Positions 38,603 to 49,080 of a stretch of 64,000 bases of DNA are shown in pieces. This DNA is from Lentisphaerota bacterium. GTDB taxonomy: Bacteria > Verrucomicrobiota > Lentisphaeria > Victivallales > Victivallaceae. The stretch is from assembly GCA_015061815.1 (NCBI GenBank), contig SUVW01000003.1:1-64000 (forward strand), written 5' to 3'. The translations under genes were made by a program, and so were the position numbers. Every line of letters begins with the position of its first letter. Within the stretch, counting starts at the first letter, position 1. The notes below the pieces were generated by a model, which was not told the origin of the DNA, did not search any database, and was given only the letters and a program-made list of their open reading frames with translations.

Positions 38603-39643
38603 ATGGCAGCAATTCAACAAATCACTCTCGAAGATGTCGCCGCCGCCTGCGGACTTTCCAAGGCGACAGTGACCCAGATACTTTCCGGGAAAAGCAAATA
38701 CAAGTTCCGGGAAGAGACCAAACGCAAAGTCATTGAAACTGCAGAAAAGCTCAATTACCATCCAAATCTCTTTGCCTCCTCCCTGCGTAAGCAGGAGAAT
38801 AATATTATTCTCTGCATTGTCGGCGATGCTTTCCGTTATGCGGAGATCATGCAGTTCAAAAAGCTCGAACAGGAGTTCGGTTCCCGGGGATACAATCTGC
38901 TGCTGCAATTTCTGGTCGATCTTTCCGATGAGCAGAAAATTGAATTCATCCGCAATTTTCTCTACTTCCCCGCCGGTATTCTTATCCACTCTCTCGGATT
39001 CAAAAATCCGGACAGTTATTTCAAATTGCTGCCGTTATTCAAATCAGCTCCACCGATACTGTCCCTTAATGATGAAATCAAAGACGGATGTACCGATTAT
39101 ATCAAAATCAACTGGGGCATCAACAGTATACCGTTGATACTAAAGTGTTTCCGCGATAAAAAATGCAAAAATATCGCCTGCTGTATCGATGGCAATGACG
39201 ACCTTGACGATCATTATTCCCGGCAGTTCACAGAATCTGCCGTTCAAGCCGGTTTTAATGCAAAAACCTATATTTCTCCGGTCAGCTGTGAAAAATATGA
39301 TTACTACACCGCCGGGAAATATATCGCCGGATTGATTGCTGCAGACGCCGATTGGCCCGATGGTATCCGGATAGGTTCAGATGAAATGCTCTTTGCCATC
39401 AATGAAGAGCTGCGGTACAAACACCATATTGACCTGTTGGAGCGTTACTACGTCATCAGCGGCGGTGATTCGGAATTTTCCCGGAAATATGCCAATCCGC
39501 CGGATATTATCATTCACGACCATCAGGTCGCTGCCCGGATGGCGGCAGAGTATATTATTGATCTGCTTGAAAGCGGCAAAAAGTCCACAGTTCCGCACTG
39601 CATAGGCTCGATCGACACAACGATGATCCCCGGGAAAAAATGA
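38603..39643 (+). CDS. LacI family transcriptional regulator
   Basis: 'ITLEDVAAACGLSKATVTQILSGKSKYKFREETKRKVIETAEKLNYHPNLFASSLR'; start ATG 38603. Confidence 0.93.
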   Translation: MAAIQQITLEDVAAACGLSKATVTQILSGKSKYKFREETKRKVIETAEKLNYHPNLFASSLRKQENNIILCIVGDAFRYAEIMQFKKLEQEFGSRGYNLLLQFLVDLSDEQKIEFIRNFLYFPAGILIHSLGFKNPDSYFKLLPLFKSAPPILSLNDEIKDGCTDYIKINWGINSIPLILKCFRDKKCKNIACCIDGNDDLDDHYSRQFTESAVQAGFNAKTYISPVSCEKYDYYTAGKYIAGLIAADADWPDGIRIGSDEMLFAINEELRYKHHIDLLERYYVISGGDSEFSRKYANPPDIIIHDHQVAARMAAEYIIDLLESGKKSTVPHCIGSIDTTMIPGKK

Positions 39644-39748
39644 TTTTTATTACCAGTAAAAAAACGGTCAAAATCTGCCGGCTTGTCCCGGCGCAGTGAA
39701 ACAAAGACGGATGGATGCAGAGAACGTTTTGATACAACCGGTGGACAA

Positions 39749-40261
39749 CTATTTAAAACTCATATATCTCTCAAAAATCAACCGGTAACGGGTGATCGGT
39801 TCTTCATAACGCCGGTAAAATCTCACCCCCCAGTAAACAATCGAAGCCATCGCCAGCAGCAGCAGAAAACATCCGACTTTATGCCCCCGGTATTTCCGTC
39901 TTTTCCGGATTTTTCCGGGCAGCGGCGGCGGAAGATAAGCCGCTTTCTTTTCTGCCGGCAGATGTGGTTTTAATTTTATTTCGACCGTATCTTCCTGAAT
40001 GACTTGCAAATGGGATGAATGGCGCACTCCAGGGATACTTTGGCTTTTTCCCGGAGCGGCGGCAAGTTTTATCTCCACTTCCGGCAGATCTGTATCCGGC
40101 TTTTCCGTTTGCGTTTCGACCTTTATTTCCGGCAGCACCGGAGAAGACAGGAGTATTTCAAACTCTTCCGGAGAGTCGTCAGCGTTTTCCTCCATCACGG
40201 CTTCCGCTTTTTCCGGCTTGCCATGACCCAAAACGGTCAAAATGATTTCTTCGTCAGCCAT
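39749..40261 (-). CDS. Hypothetical protein with one C-terminal TM segment
   Basis: ORF follows phoH-like gene; 'KVGCFLLLLAMASIVYWGVRFY'. Confidence 0.6.
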   Translation of the reverse strand: MADEEIILTVLGHGKPEKAEAVMEENADDSPEEFEILLSSPVLPEIKVETQTEKPDTDLPEVEIKLAAAPGKSQSIPGVRHSSHLQVIQEDTVEIKLKPHLPAEKKAAYLPPPLPGKIRKRRKYRGHKVGCFLLLLAMASIVYWGVRFYRRYEEPITRYRLIFERYMSFK

Positions 40262-40268
40262 TATCCGG

Positions 40269-41657
40269 TCACAACTTTTTTGCCGCCAGCGCCGCCAAAT
40301 CACTGCGCTCACTTTTCCGCAACGTCACATGACCGAAGACACTTTCGCCTTTCAGCCGGTCAACACAGTAACTCAAACCATTTCCGGAAGCATCCAGATA
40401 AGGATTGTCGATCTGTCCCGGATCACCGGTCAACACCATTTTGGAATCATCCCCGCACCGGCTGATTATGGTTTTAACCTCATGCGGGGTGAGGTTTTGC
40501 GCCTCATCGATGATGATGAATTGCCGGGGGATGCTCCGCCCCCGGATATAGGTGAGAGCTTCCAACTCCAATTTCCGGGAATTCATCAGACTTTCAGCGG
40601 AAAAGCGCGAAGAACTTTTCGGCTTGCGCTCCGATTCACCGCCCAGAAGAAATTCCAGATTATCAAAGATCGGCTGCATCCAGCTGGTAAGTTTGGATTC
40701 TTTGCTTCCCGGCAGAAATCCGATATCATTGCCCAGCGGAATGATCGGGCGGGAAACCAGTATTTTTTCATAGAGATTCTCATTTAACGTCAGATGCAGT
40801 GCCGCCGCCAGAGCCAGCAAAGTTTTCCCGGTTCCGGCACCGCCGACCAGAGAGACCAGTTTGACCTCGGGATCAAGCAGCAGATCCAGAGCCATACGCT
40901 GTTCTTTATTGCGCGGCGAAAGATTCCAAACCTTGTCTGCCCGGTTGGCCAGAGTGGTAAAAATGCCGGAATTCCTCTTCCGCAGCAGGATACGTTTGCG
41001 TTCATCCCGACCGGAAGTAAGCCGGATAAAGCCGTTGGTCATGACTTCCGGGAATTTATCGCCGGATAATTCATGCTTCTGATATGCTTCATCGATCATC
41101 TGCGGTTCAACCGTATATTCGGAAAATCCGGTGTACCGGTCATAGTCTTTTACCTTCTGCCGTTCAAAATCCATCACCGGCAGCCCCAGAGCATCGGCTT
41201 TCAAACGCAAATTGATATCTTTGCTGATAAAAATTACCCGCCGTCCCAAATCACGCAGAAAACAGGCCACCCGCAAAATGCGGTTGTCAGGAGAATCCAG
41301 CAGCAGATCATTGTCAAAAACCCTGTCCGCCTCATTCTCTTTTCCGTTGTCGATCGCTCCGGCACTGAAAATGAAGAGCTTGCCGCTGGTACTGGCATTG
41401 ATGGAATTCAACGGCAATCCCCGTTCCGGATCACCGGCACATCCCGGGAACTCTTCGCGCAAACGGTCAAGATGCCGTATCACCCGGCGGGCATTACGCC
41501 CCAATTCATCGGAATTCTTTTTGAATTTATCCAATTCCTCAATGACCGCCATCGGAATAACTACATCATTATCCTTGAAACACTCAATGCTCGCTGAACT
41601 GTGCAGCAGAACATTGGTGTCCAGAACAAACGTTTTGACTTGTCCGCTCTGCGCCAC
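40269..41657 (-). CDS. PhoH family protein with N-terminal PIN domain
   Basis: 'TFVLDTNVLLHS' PIN; 'VSLVGGAGTGKTLLALAAAL' Walker A; 'FIIIDEAQNLTPHEVKTIISRCGDDSKMVLTGDPGQID'. Confidence 0.95.
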   Translation of the reverse strand: MAQSGQVKTFVLDTNVLLHSSASIECFKDNDVVIPMAVIEELDKFKKNSDELGRNARRVIRHLDRLREEFPGCAGDPERGLPLNSINASTSGKLFIFSAGAIDNGKENEADRVFDNDLLLDSPDNRILRVACFLRDLGRRVIFISKDINLRLKADALGLPVMDFERQKVKDYDRYTGFSEYTVEPQMIDEAYQKHELSGDKFPEVMTNGFIRLTSGRDERKRILLRKRNSGIFTTLANRADKVWNLSPRNKEQRMALDLLLDPEVKLVSLVGGAGTGKTLLALAAALHLTLNENLYEKILVSRPIIPLGNDIGFLPGSKESKLTSWMQPIFDNLEFLLGGESERKPKSSSRFSAESLMNSRKLELEALTYIRGRSIPRQFIIIDEAQNLTPHEVKTIISRCGDDSKMVLTGDPGQIDNPYLDASGNGLSYCVDRLKGESVFGHVTLRKSERSDLAALAAKKL

Positions 41658-41665
41658 TTTTTCAC

Positions 41666-42100
41666 CTACGGCTGATTGTCGTAATCACTGGCGGCACGGT
41701 CGATCGCCGCACTGCGGGTGCGCACCCCGGTACCGGAAGCTTGAATGGTCCGTTTGGAAAGCATAAAGGGCATTACGAAAGTTTCAGTGGTATTCACCTG
41801 CACATTGACCACCCGCGCCGCCTGCCGGGATTTGGCCTCTTTGGTCAGCAGATGGATAACATTGGCAGTCGTCAGATTGTAACGGAATAAACTCCATTCG
41901 CCGTCGCCTTTCGGGCTGCCGGTCACGATCGGAAGACCGAAAAAGAAGTAACCCGGAATTTCCACAAAGGTCTGGCACACCGCTTTTTCATTGGGCGTCC
42001 CCAACCCCATCCGGTTGAATACCTGTGTCGACTCCACTGTTGTGCAGCCGCTGAAAATCACCGCAGCTGCCGCTGTCGCCGCCAAAAACATTTTTTTCAT
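41666..42100 (-). CDS. Small lipoprotein
   Basis: MKKMFLAATAAAAVIFSGCTT lipobox. Confidence 0.7.
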   Translation of the reverse strand: MKKMFLAATAAAAVIFSGCTTVESTQVFNRMGLGTPNEKAVCQTFVEIPGYFFFGLPIVTGSPKGDGEWSLFRYNLTTANVIHLLTKEAKSRQAARVVNVQVNTTETFVMPFMLSKRTIQASGTGVRTRSAAIDRAASDYDNQP

Positions 42101-42183
42101 AAAATTTATTCTCCTGTGATTGTTAGGGTGTGTTTATTATAATATAACCAACGACGGTCAAAAATCAAGTGACGTATGGTAAT

Positions 42184-43548
42184 TCAATTGATGATATATT
42201 TCCTTGTTCTCCACCTGCCAGTCAGAAAATAGATGCCGCCGATAACAAAAGGCGTAAAACCGGCGATAGCATGCCCGTACCAGAAACCGAATATCCCGAA
42301 ACCGCAATAAAGTCCCAGCACCATCGACAATCCGATCCGGATCAATACTCCGTCAAGTATGCCGACCGCGAAATTCAGCTTGAAGTTGCCCACACCGTTG
42401 ATCAACGCTCCCAGCGGCGGACGCAACGCACTGCCGCCCAACAGCAGCAATGCCACCGGAATATAACTTATCGCCATATCCAGTACATCCTTATCCGCAG
42501 TAAATATTCCGAAAACCAATCCCGGAGCAGCCAGCAGTATCACGGTCATAAACAGCGAAATCGCGGTATTTATCGCCAGAGAAACCCCCACGATCCGGGG
42601 AACACGGGAATACAATTGCGCACCGATCGCCTGCCCGATCATCGGAGAAGCGGCGGCGGCAAAGGAGAAGTTGATGATATTTACGATCATTCCCAGTTTA
42701 TTGCCGATACCATTCATTGCAGCGGCCACTTCACCGTAACTGTTGATATAACGGTTGACATAAAGCATGGAAAAACTTATTGCCGCACTCTGAAGCAGCA
42801 TCGGGAATCCCAGTTTCAGCAACGGTGCCAAAGCTTCACGGTCAACTTTGAAACTGGATAATTTGAAATCAAATCCGAAATCGTCCCGGTGACGATAGAG
42901 AAAAATGATCGACAGAATAAAACTTATCCCCTGACTCAAAATCGTCGCCAGTGCCACTCCGAAAACCGCCCACTTGAAAACCACTACAAAAAGCAGATCA
43001 AGTATGATATTCAACACTGCCGCCACCGCGATGAAAATAAACGGATGACGCGAATCACCCATCCCCCGCAAAACAGCAGACACGATATTGTATCCGTAAA
43101 TAAAAAGCATACCGCTCATACATACCGCAACGTAACTTACTGCATAGTCCCAGGTCTGCCCCTCCGGAGCATTCACCCAGCGCAGCACCGGTTCGCGGTA
43201 GATGTAAGTCAATATCCCCAGAATCACCGCTGTACTCAAAAGAAAGGTAAAAAGCGTTCCGATCACCTTGCCTGCCCGGTCACGCATCCCCGCACCGAGG
43301 AACTGGGATATTATCACCTGTCCGGCATTGGCAAAACCCATCGCGGCAAAAGCCAGGAAATGCAGTACATCACCGCCGACAGACACCGCCGCCAAACCGG
43401 TACGCCCCACAAAATGGCCGACGATTATCATATCCGCTGTATTGTACAACATCTGGATCAAACCGGAAAACAGCATCGGCAGGGCGAAAAGAATCATCGT
43501 TTTCGTCACACTGCCCTGATTTAAATCTTTGACTATCTTATTTGTCAT
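42184..43548 (-). CDS. MATE family efflux transporter
   Basis: 'ILFALPMLFSGLIQMLYNTADMIIVGHFVGRTGLAAVSVGG'. Confidence 0.95.
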   Translation of the reverse strand: MTNKIVKDLNQGSVTKTMILFALPMLFSGLIQMLYNTADMIIVGHFVGRTGLAAVSVGGDVLHFLAFAAMGFANAGQVIISQFLGAGMRDRAGKVIGTLFTFLLSTAVILGILTYIYREPVLRWVNAPEGQTWDYAVSYVAVCMSGMLFIYGYNIVSAVLRGMGDSRHPFIFIAVAAVLNIILDLLFVVVFKWAVFGVALATILSQGISFILSIIFLYRHRDDFGFDFKLSSFKVDREALAPLLKLGFPMLLQSAAISFSMLYVNRYINSYGEVAAAMNGIGNKLGMIVNIINFSFAAAASPMIGQAIGAQLYSRVPRIVGVSLAINTAISLFMTVILLAAPGLVFGIFTADKDVLDMAISYIPVALLLLGGSALRPPLGALINGVGNFKLNFAVGILDGVLIRIGLSMVLGLYCGFGIFGFWYGHAIAGFTPFVIGGIYFLTGRWRTRKYIIN

Positions 43549-43554
43549 CGCCGG

Positions 43555-44307
43555 TCACTTTCTTTTCCCATTCAACGGCAGCAGATGGTGACGCAAATAC
43601 CGGCACTCCGGACACATGAACCCGGCGAGATTGCAAATTTGAGCTTTTTCATCTGTCTGCCGGAATATTACCTTTTCCCCTTCATGCACTTCAAACTTTT
43701 CCGGATCATTATCCGCCATCACCACTCCGGTGCCCCGCAATATCTCAACCGCGACCACACTCTTTTCCGGCAGCACCAGATGATCGACGACTTCAGTGGA
43801 ATTGCTGAATGCCACTCCGACTCCGGTACGGAAAATCCCCCGGGTGATGCTCCGGTAATAAGCACTGCTGCCATGCACACCGGCAAAACATAAACCGTCA
43901 CCGACGACCTCCTGTGCATACAATTCGCCGTCGATAAATACCCGGTAGCGCAGAGCAGTGGTATATTCCCGGGTGTGAAGCACCAGATCGTTGATCCCCC
44001 ACAGCTCCCGGCCATTCCCTGCTGCACATAATTTCGGCAGCTGTACCGTCACAAGCGAACCGGCGATGAATTCCCGGATCATTTTTTCTGCTTCATGTTC
44101 CGCACAGGTAGGAGCTGTTTCCGCATCACGCAGAGGCAGTTTTAAAATTCCGGGGAACTCCCGTTCCGCCCCCAGCAATGCCCCGTCGCCACCGTAGGTG
44201 ACGACCACATCCGGAACTGCCGTACCGCAATCTTCCAGACCATACCGGTCCAGTATCTCCCGGATCTTTTCCAGATTTTTACCAAGCAATTTTATCTTTA
44301 TGCTCAT
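43555..44307 (-). CDS. NAD(+)/NADH kinase-like protein
   Basis: 'DVVVTYGGDGALLGAEREFPG' (GGDG motif), 'NDLVLH', 'VVGDGLCFAGVHGSSAYYRS'; start ATG 44307. Confidence 0.8.
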   Translation of the reverse strand: MSIKIKLLGKNLEKIREILDRYGLEDCGTAVPDVVVTYGGDGALLGAEREFPGILKLPLRDAETAPTCAEHEAEKMIREFIAGSLVTVQLPKLCAAGNGRELWGINDLVLHTREYTTALRYRVFIDGELYAQEVVGDGLCFAGVHGSSAYYRSITRGIFRTGVGVAFSNSTEVVDHLVLPEKSVVAVEILRGTGVVMADNDPEKFEVHEGEKVIFRQTDEKAQICNLAGFMCPECRYLRHHLLPLNGKRK

Positions 44308-44777
44308 ATTTTCAATTTCCCGTGCCGTTTGGCATCTATTGCATAACATATTGCCGCAGCAGCATTGCCAACATTTATTGATGCTTTACTGCCCCGCATT
44401 GGCAGCGAAACAGTACCGTCACACAGTGCCAACGCTTCACTGTCGACTCCCAGAGCTTCATTTCCGAAAACGACCGCCAGCGGACAGGCATAATCAGCTT
44501 CCCATGCCTCACAGCCTCCGGGTTCAGCGGCCAGCACCGTATAACCCTGCCGCTGAAAATGCTCCACCGCCTCTTTGCTGCTGTCAAAGTGAAGCCACTC
44601 AACCGTTTTATCCGTCCCCATTGCCGTTTTTTCCAATTTCGGATGCGGCGGACACGGAGTATAACCGCATGCAGCGATCCCCGCGCCCAGAGCTTCAGCT
44701 ATCCGGAAGATGTTTCCAGTATTGTGCGCACTGCGCAAACGATCAAGTATCAGTACCAATTCCGGCATTTTATTCAT
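44304..44777 (-). CDS. TrmH/SpoU family RNA methyltransferase
   Basis: 'LVLILDRLRSAHNTGNIFRIAEALGA', 'LAVVFGNEALGVDSEAL', 'LPMRGSKASINVGNAAAAICYA'. Confidence 0.93.
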   Translation of the reverse strand: MNKMPELVLILDRLRSAHNTGNIFRIAEALGAGIAACGYTPCPPHPKLEKTAMGTDKTVEWLHFDSSKEAVEHFQRQGYTVLAAEPGGCEAWEADYACPLAVVFGNEALGVDSEALALCDGTVSLPMRGSKASINVGNAAAAICYAIDAKRHGKLKI

Positions 44778-44936
44778 CCATATTCCAAGGCAGTATTCGT
44801 GCCTGATTATCCGTAAACTTTATTAAATATAGCGTTTCATTGCACTTTTTACAAGTTTTTCTCTTGCCGTAATGCAGTTTTGATTGTATATTAATGGCAG
44901 TAGCGGTTAATTTTTAATATAAGGAGCATATTGATT

Positions 44937-45740
44937 ATGGCGAAAATACATCCTACCGCAGTCGTTGAAGACGGTGCAATCCTCGCAGACGGAGTCGAAA
45001 TCGGTCCGCTTTGTTATGTCGGTCCTCATGTCAAAATCGGCGAAGGCACCCGTCTGATCGCCCATTGCAATGTTGACGGTTACACAACTTTGGGTAAAAA
45101 CAACACCCTCCACCCCTTTGCCGCCCTCGGCCAGCCGGCGCAGGATCACTCGGTCGTACCGGGTGCCGCAACCTATCTCAATGTCGGTGACAACAATATT
45201 TTCCGTGAAGGGACTGCCATCCACACCGGTACTGCTCCGGAATCGGCCACCAATATCGGCAACAACAATATGTTTATGAATGGCAGCCATGTCGCTCACA
45301 ACTGTCAGATCGGCAACGACGTCCACTTCATCAGCATGGCAGTTGTCGGCGGTTACGGTGAAGTTCATGACCGGGCCATCCTTTCCGGGCTGGTGGCGAT
45401 ACATCAATTCTGCCGGGTCGGAAAACTTGCGATCATTTCCGGATGTTCGGCATTCTCCAAAGATGTGCCGCCATTCATGATGGCCGAAGGCAGAAACGGA
45501 GGAGTGAAAATGATCAACAAAGTCGGTCTTCAGCGGGCCGGATACACTGCCGAACAGATCAATATTGTCAAGCAGATATTCCGGATTTACTACCGCAGCG
45601 GCCTGATCCCCTCCATTGCGCTGGAAAAGATCCGCACCGAATTGCCGCAGACTGCAGAGGTCAAAGAGTTCCTCGACTTCTGCGCCAACAGCAAAAAAGG
45701 CGTGATCCCCGGTAACGCCAATTCCGGCCACCGCGATTGA
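44937..45740 (+). CDS. lpxA: Acyl-ACP--UDP-N-acetylglucosamine O-acyltransferase
   Basis: 'IHPTAVVEDGAILADGVEIGPLCYVGPHVKIGEGTRL', 'NNNMFMNGSHVAHNCQIGN', 'INKVGLQRAGYTAEQI'. Confidence 0.95.
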   Translation: MAKIHPTAVVEDGAILADGVEIGPLCYVGPHVKIGEGTRLIAHCNVDGYTTLGKNNTLHPFAALGQPAQDHSVVPGAATYLNVGDNNIFREGTAIHTGTAPESATNIGNNNMFMNGSHVAHNCQIGNDVHFISMAVVGGYGEVHDRAILSGLVAIHQFCRVGKLAIISGCSAFSKDVPPFMMAEGRNGGVKMINKVGLQRAGYTAEQINIVKQIFRIYYRSGLIPSIALEKIRTELPQTAEVKEFLDFCANSKKGVIPGNANSGHRD

Positions 45741-45794
45741 GCAATAACTTTTACCGCTTTTCAGAAAATACCGCTTATACAGGAGAATTTTATT

Positions 45795-47450
45795 ATGGTC
45801 AAACCTCTGGAAAAAAATCCGTCATTCAATCCGCGCCGGGGACCGGTCGTCCTCGCGATCCTCGATGGAGTCGGATTTGGAAAATACGCTGACGGCGATG
45901 CCGTCAAACTTGCCAACACCCCGGTTCTGGATTCGCTTATGGCCCAGTGCCCGTGCACCAGACTGAAAGCTCACGGTACTGCCGTCGGCATGCCTTCAGA
46001 TGCCGACATGGGCAACAGTGAAGTCGGTCACAATGCCATCGGTTCCGGACGGGTCTTCTCACAGGGAGCGAAACTGGTCGGTGAAGCAGTGGCTTCAGGC
46101 AAACTTTTTGAGGGAGAAGTCTGGAAAAAAGTCGTGGCCAATGTATTGACCAATAATTCCGCGCTCCATCTGATCGGTCTGGTTTCCGACGGCAATGTCC
46201 ACAGCCATATCGACCACCTCTATGCCATGATCGATTCAGCTTATGCTGCCGGAGTGAAAACTCTGCGGGTGCATGCTTTGCTTGACGGCCGTGATGTACC
46301 GGAAACCAGTGCGCTGGAATATGTCAGGCCCCTGGAAGAAAAACTGGCCGCACTGAGCAATGATGGTGTCGATTATATGATCGCTTCCGGCGGCGGCCGC
46401 ATGGTGATCACAATGGATCGTTACGGGGCGAACTGGGATATGGTCAGACGCGGCTGGGAAACTCACGTGCAGGGCAAAGGAGAGTTGTTCCCCTCTGCAG
46501 TCAATGCCATCGAAACCCTCCGGGAACGCACCGGGGCGATCGATCAGGATCTCGGAGCATTCGTCATCAGCAAAGATGGCAAAACTCCTGCCGGCGCCAT
46601 GCATGACGGAGATTCAGTGGTGCTTTTCAACTTCCGGGGCGACCGGGCACTGGAAATAACTGCCGCCTTTGAAGAGGGAGAATCCTTTGACAAGTTTGAC
46701 CGGGGCCGTGTTCCGCAGGTGCTTTTCGCCGGAATGATGGAATACGACGGCGATCTGCATGCGCCGGTCAATTATCTGGTGAATCCGCCGGAAATCGACA
46801 ACACGATGGATGAATATCTTTGCGCATCAAAAGTCCGTCAGCTGGCAATCAGTGAAACCCAGAAATATGGCCATGTCACCTACTTTTTCAACGGCAACCG
46901 TTCCGGAAAATTTGATGAAGAGTACGATGATTATCTGGAAATCCCCTCTGACGTGGTTCCTTTTGAACAGCGTCCCTGGATGAAGTGCGCGGAAATCACC
47001 GATGCGGTGGTCGCCGCTATCGCCGATAATAAATACCGGATGATCCGCTTGAATTTCCCCAATGGCGACATGGTCGGCCACACCGGCAGCATGGAAGCGG
47101 TGCTGGTTTCAATGGGAGCTTTGGATCTCTGTCTGGGCCGTATCCGCGATGCGGTCAAAGCCGCCGGCGGGGTGCTGGTGATTTCCGCTGATCACGGCAA
47201 TGCCGATGATATGCTTGAACATGACAAACAGGGAAATGCCAAAAAAGACAAGCAGGGCAATCTTGCGCGTAAAACCAGCCATTCACTCAATCCGGTTCCC
47301 TGTATCATCTATGATCCGGAATCCAAAGGCGAATATGCTCCGGAACTCCGGGAGGGACTGGGGATCAGTTCGCTGGGAGCCACCTGCATCGAATTGCTCG
47401 GTTTCAAAGCTCCGGAAGAATATGACCGGAGCGTTCTGAATTTCAAATAA
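45795..47450 (+). CDS. gpmI: 2,3-bisphosphoglycerate-independent phosphoglycerate mutase
   Basis: 'MPSDADMGNSEVGHNAIGSGRVFSQGAKLV', 'LHLIGLVSDGNVHSHIDHLYAM', 'VISADHGNADDM'. Confidence 0.96.
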   Translation: MVKPLEKNPSFNPRRGPVVLAILDGVGFGKYADGDAVKLANTPVLDSLMAQCPCTRLKAHGTAVGMPSDADMGNSEVGHNAIGSGRVFSQGAKLVGEAVASGKLFEGEVWKKVVANVLTNNSALHLIGLVSDGNVHSHIDHLYAMIDSAYAAGVKTLRVHALLDGRDVPETSALEYVRPLEEKLAALSNDGVDYMIASGGGRMVITMDRYGANWDMVRRGWETHVQGKGELFPSAVNAIETLRERTGAIDQDLGAFVISKDGKTPAGAMHDGDSVVLFNFRGDRALEITAAFEEGESFDKFDRGRVPQVLFAGMMEYDGDLHAPVNYLVNPPEIDNTMDEYLCASKVRQLAISETQKYGHVTYFFNGNRSGKFDEEYDDYLEIPSDVVPFEQRPWMKCAEITDAVVAAIADNKYRMIRLNFPNGDMVGHTGSMEAVLVSMGALDLCLGRIRDAVKAAGGVLVISADHGNADDMLEHDKQGNAKKDKQGNLARKTSHSLNPVPCIIYDPESKGEYAPELREGLGISSLGATCIELLGFKAPEEYDRSVLNFK

Positions 47451-47504
47451 CCGGCCACTCTCCCGGTCCGTTTTGCAAAAAACGGGAGATTTCATCAAAA
47501 AGTA

Positions 47505-47543
47505 AAACCGTCTGCCGATCTTAAAAGGTTCGGCAGACGGTTT
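47505..47543 (+). terminator. Strong bidirectional hairpin terminator between gpmI and a convergent aminotransferase
   Basis: aaaccgtctgccga / tcggcagacggttt, followed by attt. Confidence 0.85.
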
Positions 47544-47618
47544 ATTTCAACCTGATACCCGTCAGTATAAATTCACTTCAGAAAAAATGCTGTTCCGGGA
47601 TTCACCGGCAGCGGGGGA

Positions 47619-48809
47619 TCATCCGGCACACACTTTCACCGCTTTACGGAATGATTCAGCACTGTTGGCGATGGTCCTTTCCGACACACAGAATGCCAGC
47701 CGGAAATAACCGGGCAGACCGAATCCGCGTCCGGGAACCGCCAGAATCCGTTCTTTGAGCAGAGCATCTATAAAGATCCTCTCATCGGCGACGGGAGATT
47801 TCGGGAAGAAATAAAATGCGCCTTTGGGCATGACAAATTCTATTTTCGCCTCTGTAAGTATCTCTGCCATCAAATTGCGGCGGCGGCGGTAAACATCCAG
47901 ATCGATTCTGGCCTGCGGACAGCGGGCGATCAGTTTCTGGGCGACCACCGGAGCGTTGACAAAACCGAGAGTCCGGTTGGTCAGAGTCACTCCGCCGAGC
48001 AATTCGGCGGCATTTTCCAGAGCCGGATTGACAGCGATATAACCGATCCGTTCTCCGGGCAGTGAAAGTGTTTTGGAAAATGAACCGATCACCACCGTAC
48101 CGTCATAGAGGTCAAAGAGGGGTGGCACTTCACAATTTTCATAATTGAGAAAACGGTACGGTTCATCTGAAACGATGTAGATCATCCGCCCGTATTTCTT
48201 CCGGGCCTCCCGCAGCAGACCGGCTACAGCGGCAAGTTCCTCCTTGCCGTAGATCACGCCGGTGGGGTTGTTGGGAGAATTGAGAATGATGGCCCGGGTT
48301 TTCGGGGTGATCGCTTCAGCGATACGGCTGATATTCAAAGAGAAATCCTCATTGGCCATGACCGGCTTCAAGATTCCCCCGAAGTTTCCGGCATAGAATC
48401 CGTATTCCACAAAATAAGGAGCTATGCACAAAATTTCATCCCCGGAAGCAACAGTTGCCCGGAAAAAAGCGTTTATTCCCCCGGCGGCACCACAGGTGAC
48501 AATGATATTTTCCGGCGGCACCGTACACTTCTGCTCCCCGGAAACCAGCTCTGCCAGAGCGTTGCGGGCCGAACTCTCTCCCGCATTGGGCATGTAGCCG
48601 AATGCAAAAGGCCGGTCACTCTCCCCGGCGATCTCCATCATCGCCTCTTTGATCTCCGGCGGCGGCGGCAGGTCGGGATTGCCCAAACTGAAATCATAAA
48701 CATTATCTTCGCCGTAAGTACGTTTCAACTCGATACCGGCCTCAAACATCCGCCGGATCATGGAAGAATTGCCCAGAAAACCCTTTACTTCATCTGATAA
48801 AAGCTGCAT
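47619..48809 (-). CDS. PLP-dependent aminotransferase (aspartate aminotransferase-like, class I)
   Basis: 'DFSLGNPDLPPPPEIKEAM', 'ILNSPNNPTGVIYGKEEL', 'VIGSFSKTLSLPGERIGYI'. Confidence 0.93.
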   Translation of the reverse strand: MQLLSDEVKGFLGNSSMIRRMFEAGIELKRTYGEDNVYDFSLGNPDLPPPPEIKEAMMEIAGESDRPFAFGYMPNAGESSARNALAELVSGEQKCTVPPENIIVTCGAAGGINAFFRATVASGDEILCIAPYFVEYGFYAGNFGGILKPVMANEDFSLNISRIAEAITPKTRAIILNSPNNPTGVIYGKEELAAVAGLLREARKKYGRMIYIVSDEPYRFLNYENCEVPPLFDLYDGTVVIGSFSKTLSLPGERIGYIAVNPALENAAELLGGVTLTNRTLGFVNAPVVAQKLIARCPQARIDLDVYRRRRNLMAEILTEAKIEFVMPKGAFYFFPKSPVADERIFIDALLKERILAVPGRGFGLPGYFRLAFCVSERTIANSAESFRKAVKVCAG

Positions 48810-48975
48810 TTGCCGAATTCCTGTATATTTTTATTTACAACTTTTGAGGAGTATTGAAATTGCCCCCCTCTTCTATAAAATATAGCCCCGGAAAACTGAT
48901 TTGTCAATAATAAAAATCTCTGATTTCTCCATTGCCGGGGCCGATTTATCCTCCGGATGATTGCAAAAAAACAAG

Positions 48976-49002
48976 CGCACACTCCTTTCAAGGCAGTGTG
49001 CG
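48976..49002 (-). terminator. Hairpin with U-tract on minus strand, ending the amidohydrolase operon
   Basis: cgcacact/agtgtgcg arms; on minus strand followed by cttgttttttt. Confidence 0.7.
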
Positions 49003-49080
49003 TTTACTTTAACATGATTGAAATATGCGGATATATTGTGTCCATACTGTCACTGACAACCGCTGTCCGCCCGGAATGTT